Below, in pieces: positions 1-7,616 of a stretch of 64,000 nucleotides of DNA. Location of the stretch: NCBI GenBank assembly GCA_964510525.1, contig CAZECE010000060.1:1-64000 (forward strand), given 5' to 3'. The stretch's first letter is position 1, and every line of letters starts with the position of its first letter. The position numbers and the translations under genes were made by a program. The notes under the pieces are model-generated. The model was given only the letters and a program-made list of their open reading frames with translations. It did no database searches and was not told where the DNA came from. The DNA comes from CAZECE01 sp964510525. Lineage in GTDB: Bacteria > Pseudomonadota > Gammaproteobacteria > Pseudomonadales > JANQJO01.

Positions 1-249
1 GAAGACGCAATCATTACGCAAGTTGGTCAATATCATGATGGCCATATCTTTGTTAATTTTGATAAGCAGACCAATTGTCCTTGTTCGATAAAGCATAGAA
101 TGGCTTTGCATAAAGACCATGAAAAATTTATGTCTTCAATGGTTTTGACTGCATTTACTACAGGAAAGAAAGTTAGGGCTGAAGGTGAAGAAGCGTGTAG
201 TGTACATGGAAACACCGCAAAGCTTGTGATTTTTGACGTTTACAAATAA
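1..249 (+). CDS. Hypothetical small protein, C-terminal part (5' end outside window)
   Basis: An open frame enters from the left edge in frame 1 and ends with TAA at 247-249, giving 82 residues with no start in the window. The protein has two cysteines in a CPC element and one near the end, and a segment reading LTAFTTGKKVRA followed by a late Cys and a hydrophobic C-terminus. This pattern resembles small secreted proteins of marine gammaproteobacteria, but I cannot name the family and infer no function. The 5' end, and therefore any signal peptide, is missing. Confidence 0.6.
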   Translation, partial: EDAIITQVGQYHDGHIFVNFDKQTNCPCSIKHRMALHKDHEKFMSSMVLTAFTTGKKVRAEGEEACSVHGNTAKLVIFDVYK

Positions 250-317
250 TCCAGTTTTTGATCCTGGCTTATATTGTCTCAGAATTTTCTGCGAATTTTG
301 GCTATGGGGATTGCTGT

Positions 318-545
318 ATGCATATGGACTGTTTGTCAACAAAATCATTCGTTAATCAAGCCCTTGAACTGTTGCCATACGAACGGGCGATTATTGTGGA
401 AAAGCCTTTTCACAGCTTAGATAGCCCAGACGCTGAGCTCGACGAAATTTGGTCTAAGGAGGCTGAAGTCAGATTGGATGCGCTGGAAAAGGGTAAGCTT
501 AAAAAAGTTTCTGCCAATTCAGTGTTGGGTAATAAAAATCTGTAA
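318..545 (+). CDS. Addiction-module antitoxin-like protein (orphan)
   Basis: This 75-residue protein matches the putative addiction module component family: a helical N-terminus (LPYERA...), then a conserved segment SPDAELDEIWSKEAE and a C-terminal VSANSVL motif. In this family the protein is the antitoxin of a RelE/ParE-type toxin encoded immediately downstream. The frame opens earlier at an ATT/TTG region near 258, but ATG 318 is preferred because GGGGA at 307-310 lies 7 bases upstream and the family begins close to this point; ATG 324 is also possible. No intact toxin follows, only a short remnant (544-618), so the gene appears orphaned. Antitoxin identity is by family resemblance, not proven. 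Confidence 0.7.
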   Translation: MHMDCLSTKSFVNQALELLPYERAIIVEKPFHSLDSPDAELDEIWSKEAEVRLDALEKGKLKKVSANSVLGNKNL

Positions 546-618
546 TCATATTTTCCTGGATGTTGCATTTGAGGAATTGAATTAGGCGGTTGATCTTTAT
601 GAAAGCGAAAGATTTTGA
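544..618 (+). pseudogene. Remnant of ParE/RelE-type toxin N-terminus
   Basis: Directly after the antitoxin stop, one frame reads NHIFLDVAFEELN, a TAG at 583-585, then AVDLYESER before TGA at 616-618. Read through the TAG, it resembles the N-terminal helix of ParE-type toxins (pattern EELxEAVDYYExER). No start codon is present, and the frame runs into the start of the next gene (ATG 599). I interpret this as the fused stump of the lost toxin partner. The match is short, so confidence is limited. Confidence 0.35.
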
Positions 619-847
619 AAAGAAATTTGATGATGATAAAGAAGACATCATTGTTGATCTTTCTCAAGGTCGCCGCGTTAATCACGCGCAAAAGCATATT
701 AATGTTGATTTTCCCTCTTGGGTTGTTGAGTCTCTTGATCAGGAGGCTGCTCGTGTGGGCGTCACGCGCCAATCCATCATAAAGGTTTGGTTGGTTGAGC
801 GACTGAGAGCGGAAGCCGTTAATCACTCAAACAGCCGGATGCAATAA
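599..847 (+). CDS. BrnA-type ribbon-helix-helix antitoxin (orphan)
   Basis: The 82-residue product starts MKAKDFEKKFDDD and contains VNVDFP-like and SLDQEAARVGVTRQSIIKVWLVERL segments, typical of BrnA/CopG ribbon-helix-helix antitoxins that bind DNA and neutralise BrnT ribonucleases. In BrnTA operons brnT lies immediately upstream; here the upstream sequence is the stump of a different toxin, so the antitoxin has no visible partner. ATG 599 is chosen over TTG 590 because it gives the canonical N-terminus, with AGGCGG at 584-589 as a plausible ribosome site. It ends 4 bp before the end of convergent recN. Confidence 0.75.
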   Translation: MKAKDFEKKFDDDKEDIIVDLSQGRRVNHAQKHINVDFPSWVVESLDQEAARVGVTRQSIIKVWLVERLRAEAVNHSNSRMQ

Positions 848-851
848 CCGT

Positions 852-2522
852 TTAACCCCTAACAGCATTCAAAATCGCATCGGCAAAGGTTAAGTTTTCT
901 TGTTCGGTGGCTTCCCCGCCTATCATGCGCGCCAATTCATTGCGCTTTTCTTTGCTGGACAATAACCGCATTTGAGTTTGCATGCCTTGCGATTTTTTGT
1001 GTTTGCTCACTTGGTAATGATGATGCGCGCGCGCAGCGATTTGGGGGGAGTGCGTGATGCAGAGAACTTGATGATGTTGCGACAGCTCCAATAAGGCATC
1101 GCCGATGTTCTCGGCAATCTTACCACTGACGCCCGTATCAATTTCATCAAAAATCATTAAGTGCCTGGGCGTATCCATGGCGTTAATCAAACTCAAGCCC
1201 AAGCGAATGCGCGACAACTCACCACCGGATGCGATCTTTCTTAATGACAGGCAGTCTTGCTTGTCGTGGGTCGCCATTAGTAGTTCACACGAATCAATGG
1301 GGTTGTCCTCGGATTCATTGGCCTGAAAATGAAATTCGCAGCGAAATTCTTGCATGCCCAGCGGCCTGACTTTTTGAGCTAGGGCTTTGGCCAGTTTGGG
1401 CGCACTTTTTTTCCTGGCCTCATTAAGCTTACCTGCCAAAGTAATAAAGGTGTCTTTCAGTCGTTGGCATTCTGTTTGTTTGTCGGATAAAGAATGTTGT
1501 TGCGCTTCGTATTGCTGGAGTTCAGTTTCCAGTTGTTGCGCGAAGGCGGCTAACTCTTCTGGTGGCATTTGATGTTTTTTAGCAAGCGCGTGGATTTTGC
1601 TGAGCGTTTGGTTGATCTCTGCCAGCATGCTGGGATTGTGTTGAATGGCTTGATTTTCCTGGTTCAACAACGCTTGCGATTCTTCAATATAAATCTGCAT
1701 TTGTTGCAAGAATTCAAGACATTGTTGAATGGCCTCATTTTGAGGTTGGATGTTATGCAGATGTTGTTGTGCTGAATGACAAGCTAATTGCATATTGTTG
1801 CCAGGCTTGTCAGAGAGTAACGCCAGCGTGGAGTCTAAGAGTTGTTGATTGTGTTGCGCATGACTTAGTTGTTGGTGTTGCAACGTTAAAGATTCAAAAT
1901 TATCCAGATCAATCTGTTTTAATTCGGCAAGTTGGTATTCTTGCAGCGTTTGGCGTTCTTTGGCGGCCTGTTGCTGGTTCAACGTTTCAGTGATCTCAGT
2001 TTCTAGATGCTTCCAAGCCTTGCGGGCATCGAGGGTTTGTCTGTATAGGGCTGCGTGATTGCCAAAATGATCCAGCAGCGCGGTCATCGTCTCTTTTTGA
2101 GTTAAGTATTGTTGTTGATGCTGGCCGATCAAGGTCAGTAAGTGAGTACCCAAAAATTTCAAATGGCTGAGTGGGCTGGGTATGTTGTTGATGTAACCAC
2201 GCGAAGGGCCATCCGCACTGATTACCCGGCGAATAACGCACTCTTCATGATGTGGCGGCTCTTGAGCGAGGTCATGCTGATCCAGCCAGTCTCGAATCTC
2301 AGGCAGTTGGCTGATGTCAAAAATGGCGCGGGCTTCGGCTTTTTTTGCCCCTTGGCGTATCAAATGTTGAGCGGCGCGCTCACCGAAAACCAAATGCAAA
2401 GCTTCGATGGTGACCGATTTCCCAGAGCCAGACTCACCGGTAATGACGCTGAATCCAGGGGCTGTTTCCAGTGTGAGGCTTTGAATCAGTGCAAGATTTT
2501 GAATCGTGAGGTCTGTCAGCAT
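852..2522 (-). CDS. recN: DNA repair protein RecN
   Basis: RecN is an SMC-like ATPase that acts in recombinational repair of double-strand breaks. The 556-residue length fits the family (about 553 in E. coli). The N-terminus MLTDLTIQNLALI leads to a Walker A GESGSGKS at residues 29-36. A long Gln/Glu-rich coiled-coil middle follows, then an ABC signature SGGELSRIR near residue 432 and Walker B MIFDEIDTG near residue 455. It diverges from grpE, as in Pseudomonas. The 170-bp shared upstream region shows no obvious LexA box (CTGT-N8-ACAG), whereas E. coli recN is SOS-controlled. Confidence 0.97.
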   Translation of the reverse strand: MLTDLTIQNLALIQSLTLETAPGFSVITGESGSGKSVTIEALHLVFGERAAQHLIRQGAKKAEARAIFDISQLPEIRDWLDQHDLAQEPPHHEECVIRRVISADGPSRGYINNIPSPLSHLKFLGTHLLTLIGQHQQQYLTQKETMTALLDHFGNHAALYRQTLDARKAWKHLETEITETLNQQQAAKERQTLQEYQLAELKQIDLDNFESLTLQHQQLSHAQHNQQLLDSTLALLSDKPGNNMQLACHSAQQHLHNIQPQNEAIQQCLEFLQQMQIYIEESQALLNQENQAIQHNPSMLAEINQTLSKIHALAKKHQMPPEELAAFAQQLETELQQYEAQQHSLSDKQTECQRLKDTFITLAGKLNEARKKSAPKLAKALAQKVRPLGMQEFRCEFHFQANESEDNPIDSCELLMATHDKQDCLSLRKIASGGELSRIRLGLSLINAMDTPRHLMIFDEIDTGVSGKIAENIGDALLELSQHHQVLCITHSPQIAARAHHHYQVSKHKKSQGMQTQMRLLSSKEKRNELARMIGGEATEQENLTFADAILNAVRG

Positions 2523-2589
2523 ATTTTATCGCTTGAAATTCTTCCGTTTGGCCCTAATATCCTGAACAGATTTTAAGGTGGGTCAGAGC

Positions 2590-2624
2590 CAGTGTACAGA
2601 CTCAATCCAGTGCACTGACTCAAT
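2590..2624 (+). repeat. Imperfect 17-bp direct repeat upstream of grpE
   Basis: The copies at 2590-2606 (cagtgtacagactcaat) and 2608-2624 (cagtgcactgactcaat) match at 15 of 17 positions with an 18-bp period. They lie in the divergent recN-grpE promoter region. Function unknown; a small tandem duplication or a pair of operator half-sites are both possible. Confidence 0.6.
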
Positions 2625-2636
2625 GAGGCTGTACCG

Positions 2637-2660
2637 ATTGAATAATCAGTCGTGCCCATG
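2637..2660 (+). promoter_or_regulatory. Candidate sigma-32 (heat-shock) promoter for grpE
   Basis: ATTGAA (2637-2642) and CCCATG (2655-2660) are separated by 12 bp and resemble the RpoH elements CTTGAA and CCCCAT. A start about 7 bp downstream would give a leader of roughly 25 bases before grpE. grpE is a classic RpoH target, which supports the inference. Assigned by eye only. Confidence 0.4.
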
Positions 2661-2691
2661 GTTTGCGTTTCATGAAGAAGTTGGAGGAATT

Positions 2692-3333
2692 ATGTCCATA
2701 GAACAAGAAGATCAGCTTGAAGAAGGCCAAAGTAAGGCAGCTGGATCGGGTGCTCCCGAAGACGTCGTTGCCGCAGATGGCGTTGTTGCTGTAGAAGGCA
2801 CCCTGGTGGAAGAGGCCAGTGATGAGGCAGTTGAAACCGGTGAAGTACTCTCACCAGAAATCATTGCTTTGCGTCAGCAATTGGATGCGGCCAAAGCAGA
2901 GCTCAATCAGCAGCAAGAAGACGTGTTGCGAGAGCGTGCTGAAATGCAGAACGTGCGCCGGCGAACCCAAAAAGAAGTCGAAAACGCCCGTCGTTTTGCG
3001 TTGGAATCTTTTGCGAATGAGCTGTTGCCAGTTGTCGACGGATTGGAGCGAGGTTTGGAGGCAGTGCCTGCAGATGATCCTCAGCAGCAAGCCGCGCGAG
3101 AAGGCATGTCTTTAACGTTAAAAATGCTGTTGGATGTGTTGTCCAAAAATCATGTGGTGGAAGTCAATCCGGTGGATGAGGTATTCAACCCCGAACTGCA
3201 CCAGGCCATGACGGCGCAACCCAGTGATGAGGTGCCACCAAATACGGTGTTATCTGTGATGCAAAAGGGCTTTACCCTTAATGGCCGAGTCTTAAGGCCG
3301 GCTCTAGTGGCTGTCTCCAAGAAGCCCGCTTAA
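2692..3333 (+). CDS. grpE: Nucleotide exchange factor GrpE
   Basis: GrpE is the cofactor that releases ADP from DnaK. The 213-residue product has an acidic, low-complexity N-terminus, then a long coiled-coil helix (from about residue 60, ALRQQLDAAKAELNQQQ) with the QNVRRRTQKEVENARRFA element. It ends in the beta-wing domain (EVNPVDEVFNPELHQAM ... NGRVLRPALVAVSKK). ATG 2692 is chosen because it follows a strong GGAGG and yields a normal family length; the frame stays open upstream to about 2578. It is followed by dnaK and dnaJ on the same strand. Confidence 0.95.
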   Translation: MSIEQEDQLEEGQSKAAGSGAPEDVVAADGVVAVEGTLVEEASDEAVETGEVLSPEIIALRQQLDAAKAELNQQQEDVLRERAEMQNVRRRTQKEVENARRFALESFANELLPVVDGLERGLEAVPADDPQQQAAREGMSLTLKMLLDVLSKNHVVEVNPVDEVFNPELHQAMTAQPSDEVPPNTVLSVMQKGFTLNGRVLRPALVAVSKKPA

Positions 3334-3365
3334 TCAGGCGATTTTAAGGTTTTTCTGGGTGGGCT

Positions 3366-3395
3366 CTTGAAAAAGCACGCCCTGGGTCTTATTTA
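3366..3395 (+). promoter_or_regulatory. Candidate sigma-32 promoter for dnaK
   Basis: CTTGAAAAA starts at 3366 and TCTTATTTA lies at 3387-3395, with 15 bp between CTTGAA and the downstream element. The -35 box is a perfect RpoH match; the -10 matches mainly in its ATnTA half. It would leave a leader of about 120 bases ahead of dnaK. The 189-bp grpE-dnaK gap holds no gene. Confidence 0.4.
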
Positions 3396-3522
3396 AAGAA
3401 ACAATGTGGTTATATCGGCAGCGTTAAGGTCAAGCCTAATACGCTTAAGGTTGGGCCAAAGTTCTAGGTCTTAGTTGTTAACTATTTGAAAATATTAAAT
3501 AAAATTTATTAGGAGTCTCGTA

Positions 3523-5484
3523 ATGGCAGGTAAAATTATTGGCATCGATTTGGGAACTACCAACTCATGTGTGTCTGTAATGGAAGGCGATCAAGCGAAA
3601 GTGATTGAAAACAGTGAAGGCGATCGCACGACACCATCGATTGTGGCTTATGTTGATGATGGCGAGATCATCACTGGCCAACCTGCAAAACGCCAAGCGG
3701 TAACCAATCCTGAAAACACCTTGTTTGCGGTCAAGCGATTGATTGGCCGTAAGTTTGATGACAAAGTGGTTCAAAAAGACATCAAAATGGTGCCTTATAA
3801 AATTGCCAAGGCAAACAACGGTGATGCCTGGGTGGAGGTGAAAGGTGAGAAGTTCGCTCCCCCTCAGGTCTCAGCGCAAGTATTGAAAAAAATGAAGAAA
3901 ACCGCAGAAGACTATCTTGGTGAAGAAGTGTCAGAAGCGGTTATCACCGTACCGGCTTACTTTAACGATTCTCAACGTCAAGCGACCAAAGATGCCGGTA
4001 AAATTGCGGGTCTTGAAGTCAAACGTATCATTAATGAACCAACGGCTGCGGCCCTAGCCTATGGTATGGACAAAAAACGCGGTGACTCCACTGTGGCGGT
4101 TTATGACTTGGGTGGTGGTACTTTTGATATCTCCATTATTGAAATAGCAGAAGTTGATGGTGAGCATCAGTTTGAAGTCTTGGCCACCAACGGTGATACT
4201 TTCTTAGGGGGTGAAGATTTTGATCTTCGATTGATTGATTATCTTGCCGATGAGTTTAAGAAAGAATCAGGTATTGATTTGCACAATGACCCCTTGGCGC
4301 TTCAGCGTTTGAAAGAAGCGGCAGAGAAGGCCAAAGTTGAGTTGTCTTCCAGCCAACAAACGGACGTCAACTTACCTTACATTACAGCCGATGCCTCGGG
4401 CCCTAAGCATTTAAACATCAAGGTGACGCGCTCGAAGCTTGAGGCGCTTGTCGAGGACTTGGTGGATCGCAGCATCGACCCTTGCAAAGTGGCGCTGGAT
4501 GATGCTGGTTTGTCGGCCAGTGAAATCAATGATGTGATTTTGGTGGGTGGTCAGACCCGTATGCCACTGGTTCAGCAAAAAGTTCAAGAATACTTTGGCA
4601 AAGAGCCGCGTAGAGATGTGAACCCGGATGAAGCGGTTGCGATTGGTGCGGGTATTCAAGGTGCTGTTTTAGCTGGTGATGTGAAAGATGTCTTATTGTT
4701 GGATGTTACTCCGTTAACCTTGGGTATTGAAACCATGGGTGGGGTGATGACGCCACTGATTGAGAAAAATACCACGATTCCGACGAAGGCATCTCAGGTG
4801 TTTTCAACCGCAGACGATAACCAAACTGCAGTGACTGTTCATGTGTTACAGGGTGAACGTAAGCAAGCGACCCAAAACAAATCTTTAGGCCGTTTTGATT
4901 TGGCGGACATCCCTCCAGCTCCTCGCGGTATGCCGCAAATTGAAGTGACGTTTGATATTGATGCCAACGGCATTTTGAACGTATCGGCAAAAGATAAAGC
5001 GACGGGTAAACAGCAATCCATCGTCATCAAGGCTTCAAGTGGCTTGTCAGATGATGAAATTGAAAAAATGGTGCGCGATGCAGAAGCTAACGCCGATCAA
5101 GATAAGGCATTTGAGCAATTGGTTCAGGCTCGCAACCAAGCCGATGGCCTAATTCACGCGACGCAAAAAACCTTGGATGAGTTAGGTGATGAAGTCACAG
5201 CCGAAGAAAAATCGTCGGTTGAGGCGGCTCAAGAAGGGCTGCGTGAAGCATTGAAAGCGGATAATGTTGAAGAAATTGAAGCTAAAACCAAGGCGCTTAC
5301 GGAAGCCTCAAGCTCATTGACTGAAAAACTGTATGCCAAGCAGGCGGCTGATGCTCAAGGTGCCGCGGGCGCGGCGGGTGCAGGTGCGGCGGGTGGTGCT
5401 GATGCTGCTGCTGCAGATGGGTCAAGTGCCGAAGACGCTGCTGTAGACGCTGAGTTTGAAGAAGTGAACGACGATAAGAAGTAG
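3523..5484 (+). CDS. dnaK: Molecular chaperone DnaK (Hsp70)
   Basis: This is the ATP-driven Hsp70 chaperone of the cytoplasm, working with DnaJ and GrpE encoded on either side. The 653-residue protein has the phosphate-binding GIDLGTTNSCV at residues 7-17, the ATPase domain to about 385 (including VYDLGGGTFDIS and ILVGGQTRMP), the substrate-binding domain (about 390-510) and a helical lid. The tail is Gly/Ala-rich and ends EEVNDDKK, the usual DnaK terminus. It is slightly longer than E. coli DnaK (638), the extra residues being in the tail. ATG 3523 is preceded by AGGAG. Confidence 0.98.
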   Translation: MAGKIIGIDLGTTNSCVSVMEGDQAKVIENSEGDRTTPSIVAYVDDGEIITGQPAKRQAVTNPENTLFAVKRLIGRKFDDKVVQKDIKMVPYKIAKANNGDAWVEVKGEKFAPPQVSAQVLKKMKKTAEDYLGEEVSEAVITVPAYFNDSQRQATKDAGKIAGLEVKRIINEPTAAALAYGMDKKRGDSTVAVYDLGGGTFDISIIEIAEVDGEHQFEVLATNGDTFLGGEDFDLRLIDYLADEFKKESGIDLHNDPLALQRLKEAAEKAKVELSSSQQTDVNLPYITADASGPKHLNIKVTRSKLEALVEDLVDRSIDPCKVALDDAGLSASEINDVILVGGQTRMPLVQQKVQEYFGKEPRRDVNPDEAVAIGAGIQGAVLAGDVKDVLLLDVTPLTLGIETMGGVMTPLIEKNTTIPTKASQVFSTADDNQTAVTVHVLQGERKQATQNKSLGRFDLADIPPAPRGMPQIEVTFDIDANGILNVSAKDKATGKQQSIVIKASSGLSDDEIEKMVRDAEANADQDKAFEQLVQARNQADGLIHATQKTLDELGDEVTAEEKSSVEAAQEGLREALKADNVEEIEAKTKALTEASSSLTEKLYAKQAADAQGAAGAAGAGAAGGADAAAADGSSAEDAAVDAEFEEVNDDKK

Positions 5485-5583
5485 CAAAAAGTTGCTTGTT
5501 TTAAAAACAGCCTGTTTGAAAAAAAGTGGCGCTTTGTGTTCGTGATGCGTTCATTTTAATTTGTTCATGAGTAGCTAAATACA

Positions 5584-6717
5584 GTGTCCAAAAAAGATTA
5601 TTACGAAGTGTTGGGGCTGGCCAATGACGCCAGTTCGTCTGATATAAAAAAAGCCTATCGTCGCATGGCGATGAAGTATCACCCGGATCGAAATCCGGGT
5701 GATGAGGCAGCCGAAGCCAGCTTCAAAGAAGTTAAAGAAGCTTACGAGATCCTGAGTGATGACAATAAGCGGGCAACGTATGATCGCTTTGGTCATGCAG
5801 GCGTTGATGCTGCTGCCGGTGTCGGTGGTTTTGGCGATGGCGCAGCTGGTGCTGGCAATTTTTCGGATATTTTTGGCGATGTGTTTGGTGATATCTTTGG
5901 TGGCCAGCGCGGCGGTGGTGCTGCGCGAGGTTCTGACCTTAGATACACGTTAGAATTGGATCTTGAAGAAGCTGTAAAGGGAACCACGGTTGAAATCGAT
6001 GTCCCAAAGTTGACGCAGTGTGGTAGCTGTAAAGGTTCGGGTGCCAAGCCGGGAACCCGACCGAAAGATTGCACGGCGTGTAATGGGGTGGGGCAAATCC
6101 GCATGCAGCAGGGCTTTTTCTCCGTGCAGCAAACTTGTCCGACTTGTCGGGGGCGTGGGCAGGTGATTGGCGATCCTTGTCAGCCCTGTCGTGGTCAGGG
6201 GCGTGTCGAGCAAACCAAGAAATTATCCGTGAAGATTCCAGCTGGGGTTGATACCGGCGATCGTATTCGTTTGGCAGGCGAAGGTGAGGCGGGCCCGATG
6301 GGGGCGGAGTCGGGTGATTTGTTTGTGCAAGTCGCTGTTCGGCAGCACGAGATTTTTGAGCGTGATGGGCGTGATATTTATTGTGATGTGCCAATCAGTT
6401 TTGTCGATGCCGCTATTGGTGGTGAGCTTGAGGTGCCAACGTTGGATGGCCGGGTCAAGTTGCGTATTCCCGCTGAGACGCAAACGCATAAATTATTCAG
6501 GTTGCGTGGCAAAGGCGTATCACCTATCAGGGGTGGTGGGCCCGGTGATTTGTTTTGTCGTGTTGTTGTCGAAACCCCGGTTCGTTTGAATAAGAAGCAG
6601 AAAGAACTGTTGGCTGAGTTTCAGCAATCAATGGAGTCTGACGGCGCCAATCAATCCCCCAAAAAGACCCATTGGTTTGAGGGCGTTAAAAAGTTTTTTG
6701 ATGATATGAAATCTTAA
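5584..6717 (+). CDS. dnaJ: Co-chaperone DnaJ (Hsp40)
   Basis: DnaJ delivers substrates to DnaK and stimulates its ATPase. The J domain carries HPD at residues 33-35, followed by a Gly/Phe-rich linker (GGFGDGAAGAGNFSDIFG). Four CxxCxGxG zinc repeats follow (CGSCKGSG, CTACNGVG, CPTCRGRG, CQPCRGQG), then the C-terminal client-binding domain. Length 377 matches the family (376 in E. coli). The start is GTG at 5584, since it gives the canonical SKKDYYEVLG N-terminus; the Shine-Dalgarno is weak. A 99-bp gap separates it from dnaK, with which it is probably co-transcribed. Confidence 0.97.
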   Translation: MSKKDYYEVLGLANDASSSDIKKAYRRMAMKYHPDRNPGDEAAEASFKEVKEAYEILSDDNKRATYDRFGHAGVDAAAGVGGFGDGAAGAGNFSDIFGDVFGDIFGGQRGGGAARGSDLRYTLELDLEEAVKGTTVEIDVPKLTQCGSCKGSGAKPGTRPKDCTACNGVGQIRMQQGFFSVQQTCPTCRGRGQVIGDPCQPCRGQGRVEQTKKLSVKIPAGVDTGDRIRLAGEGEAGPMGAESGDLFVQVAVRQHEIFERDGRDIYCDVPISFVDAAIGGELEVPTLDGRVKLRIPAETQTHKLFRLRGKGVSPIRGGGPGDLFCRVVVETPVRLNKKQKELLAEFQQSMESDGANQSPKKTHWFEGVKKFFDDMKS

Positions 6718-6812
6718 ACGAACCGGTTAGAATACGCGGTTAATTTCTACGGGGTCTTTGAGCAGGCCATCGAAGAAAACTGATTACTTACTCAATTAAC
6801 TGCGGTATTCAT

Positions 6813-7616
6813 GTGATTAAGTTAGCTATCCACGGTGCGACAGGGAGAATGGGGCGAGAGCTGCTCTCCGGCGCCTTTCATCGTGAAGGGGTTTCGGTGG
6901 CAGCGGCCATCGACCGTTCAGATTCCCCATTAATTGGTCAGGACTCGGGTCTTATCAGTCATGGTCAAGCCAATGGCGTGTTGGTGGCCAGCGATTTGCC
7001 TTCCGTACTGCCAAACTGCGATGTGGTGATCGATTTCACGCATCCGACCGTCACCTTAAGTATGTTGCCAGCCTGCATTTCAGCGAGAACCCCTTTGGTG
7101 ATTGGAACCACGGGCTTCACGGAACAACAAAAATCAGAGTTAGCTCAAGCAGCAACACAGTTACCCATTGTTTTTGCGCCTAATATGAGCCCTGGCGTGA
7201 ATTTGATGTTCAAACTGGTGGAGTTGGCCACGCGTGCGCTTCATGAAGAAACTGATATTGAAATTGTGGAAGCCCATCATAAACACAAAGTAGATGCACC
7301 TTCTGGTACGGCATTGAAGCTGGGTGAAGTGGCGGCTGAAGCCTCTGGCTGTGTTTTAAATGAGGTGGGTGTTTTTACGCGAGAGGGGCAGACCGGGGCA
7401 CGAAGTGAAAAAGAGATCGGCTTTTCAACGATTCGTGCAGGTGACATTGTGGGAGAGCACACAGTGCTGTTTGCGGGTTCGGGTGAGCGTTTGGAGATTA
7501 CGCACAAAGCGACCCACCGCAAAAATTTTGTTCAGGGTGCTTTAAGGGCTGCCGAGTGGTTGCCTGGGAAAGAACCTGGTTTGTATACGATGCAGCAGGT
7601 ATTGGGTTTGGCATGA
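6813..7616 (+). CDS. dapB: 4-hydroxy-tetrahydrodipicolinate reductase DapB
   Basis: DapB performs the NAD(P)H-dependent reduction in the diaminopimelate/lysine pathway. The Rossmann motif HGATGRMGRE is at the N-terminus, VIGTTGF and APNMSPGVN in the middle, and the catalytic EAHHKHKVDAPSGTA segment follows. At 267 residues it is normal for the family. The start is GTG 6813; the ATG two bases earlier is out of frame. Its stop overlaps the carA start (ATGA), so dapB-carA-carB form a coupled unit, as in Pseudomonas. Confidence 0.96.
   Translation: MIKLAIHGATGRMGRELLSGAFHREGVSVAAAIDRSDSPLIGQDSGLISHGQANGVLVASDLPSVLPNCDVVIDFTHPTVTLSMLPACISARTPLVIGTTGFTEQQKSELAQAATQLPIVFAPNMSPGVNLMFKLVELATRALHEETDIEIVEAHHKHKVDAPSGTALKLGEVAAEASGCVLNEVGVFTREGQTGARSEKEIGFSTIRAGDIVGEHTVLFAGSGERLEITHKATHRKNFVQGALRAAEWLPGKEPGLYTMQQVLGLA

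Noticed and set aside
410..826. 138-codon minus-strand frame at the left edge
   Set aside because: It is antisense to two recognisable antitoxin genes in good frames, and its sequence has no family pattern.
2578..2691. In-frame N-terminal extension of grpE
   Set aside because: It encodes a repeat-derived peptide containing CTDS twice, crosses the likely heat-shock promoter, and a strong GGAGG precedes ATG 2692.
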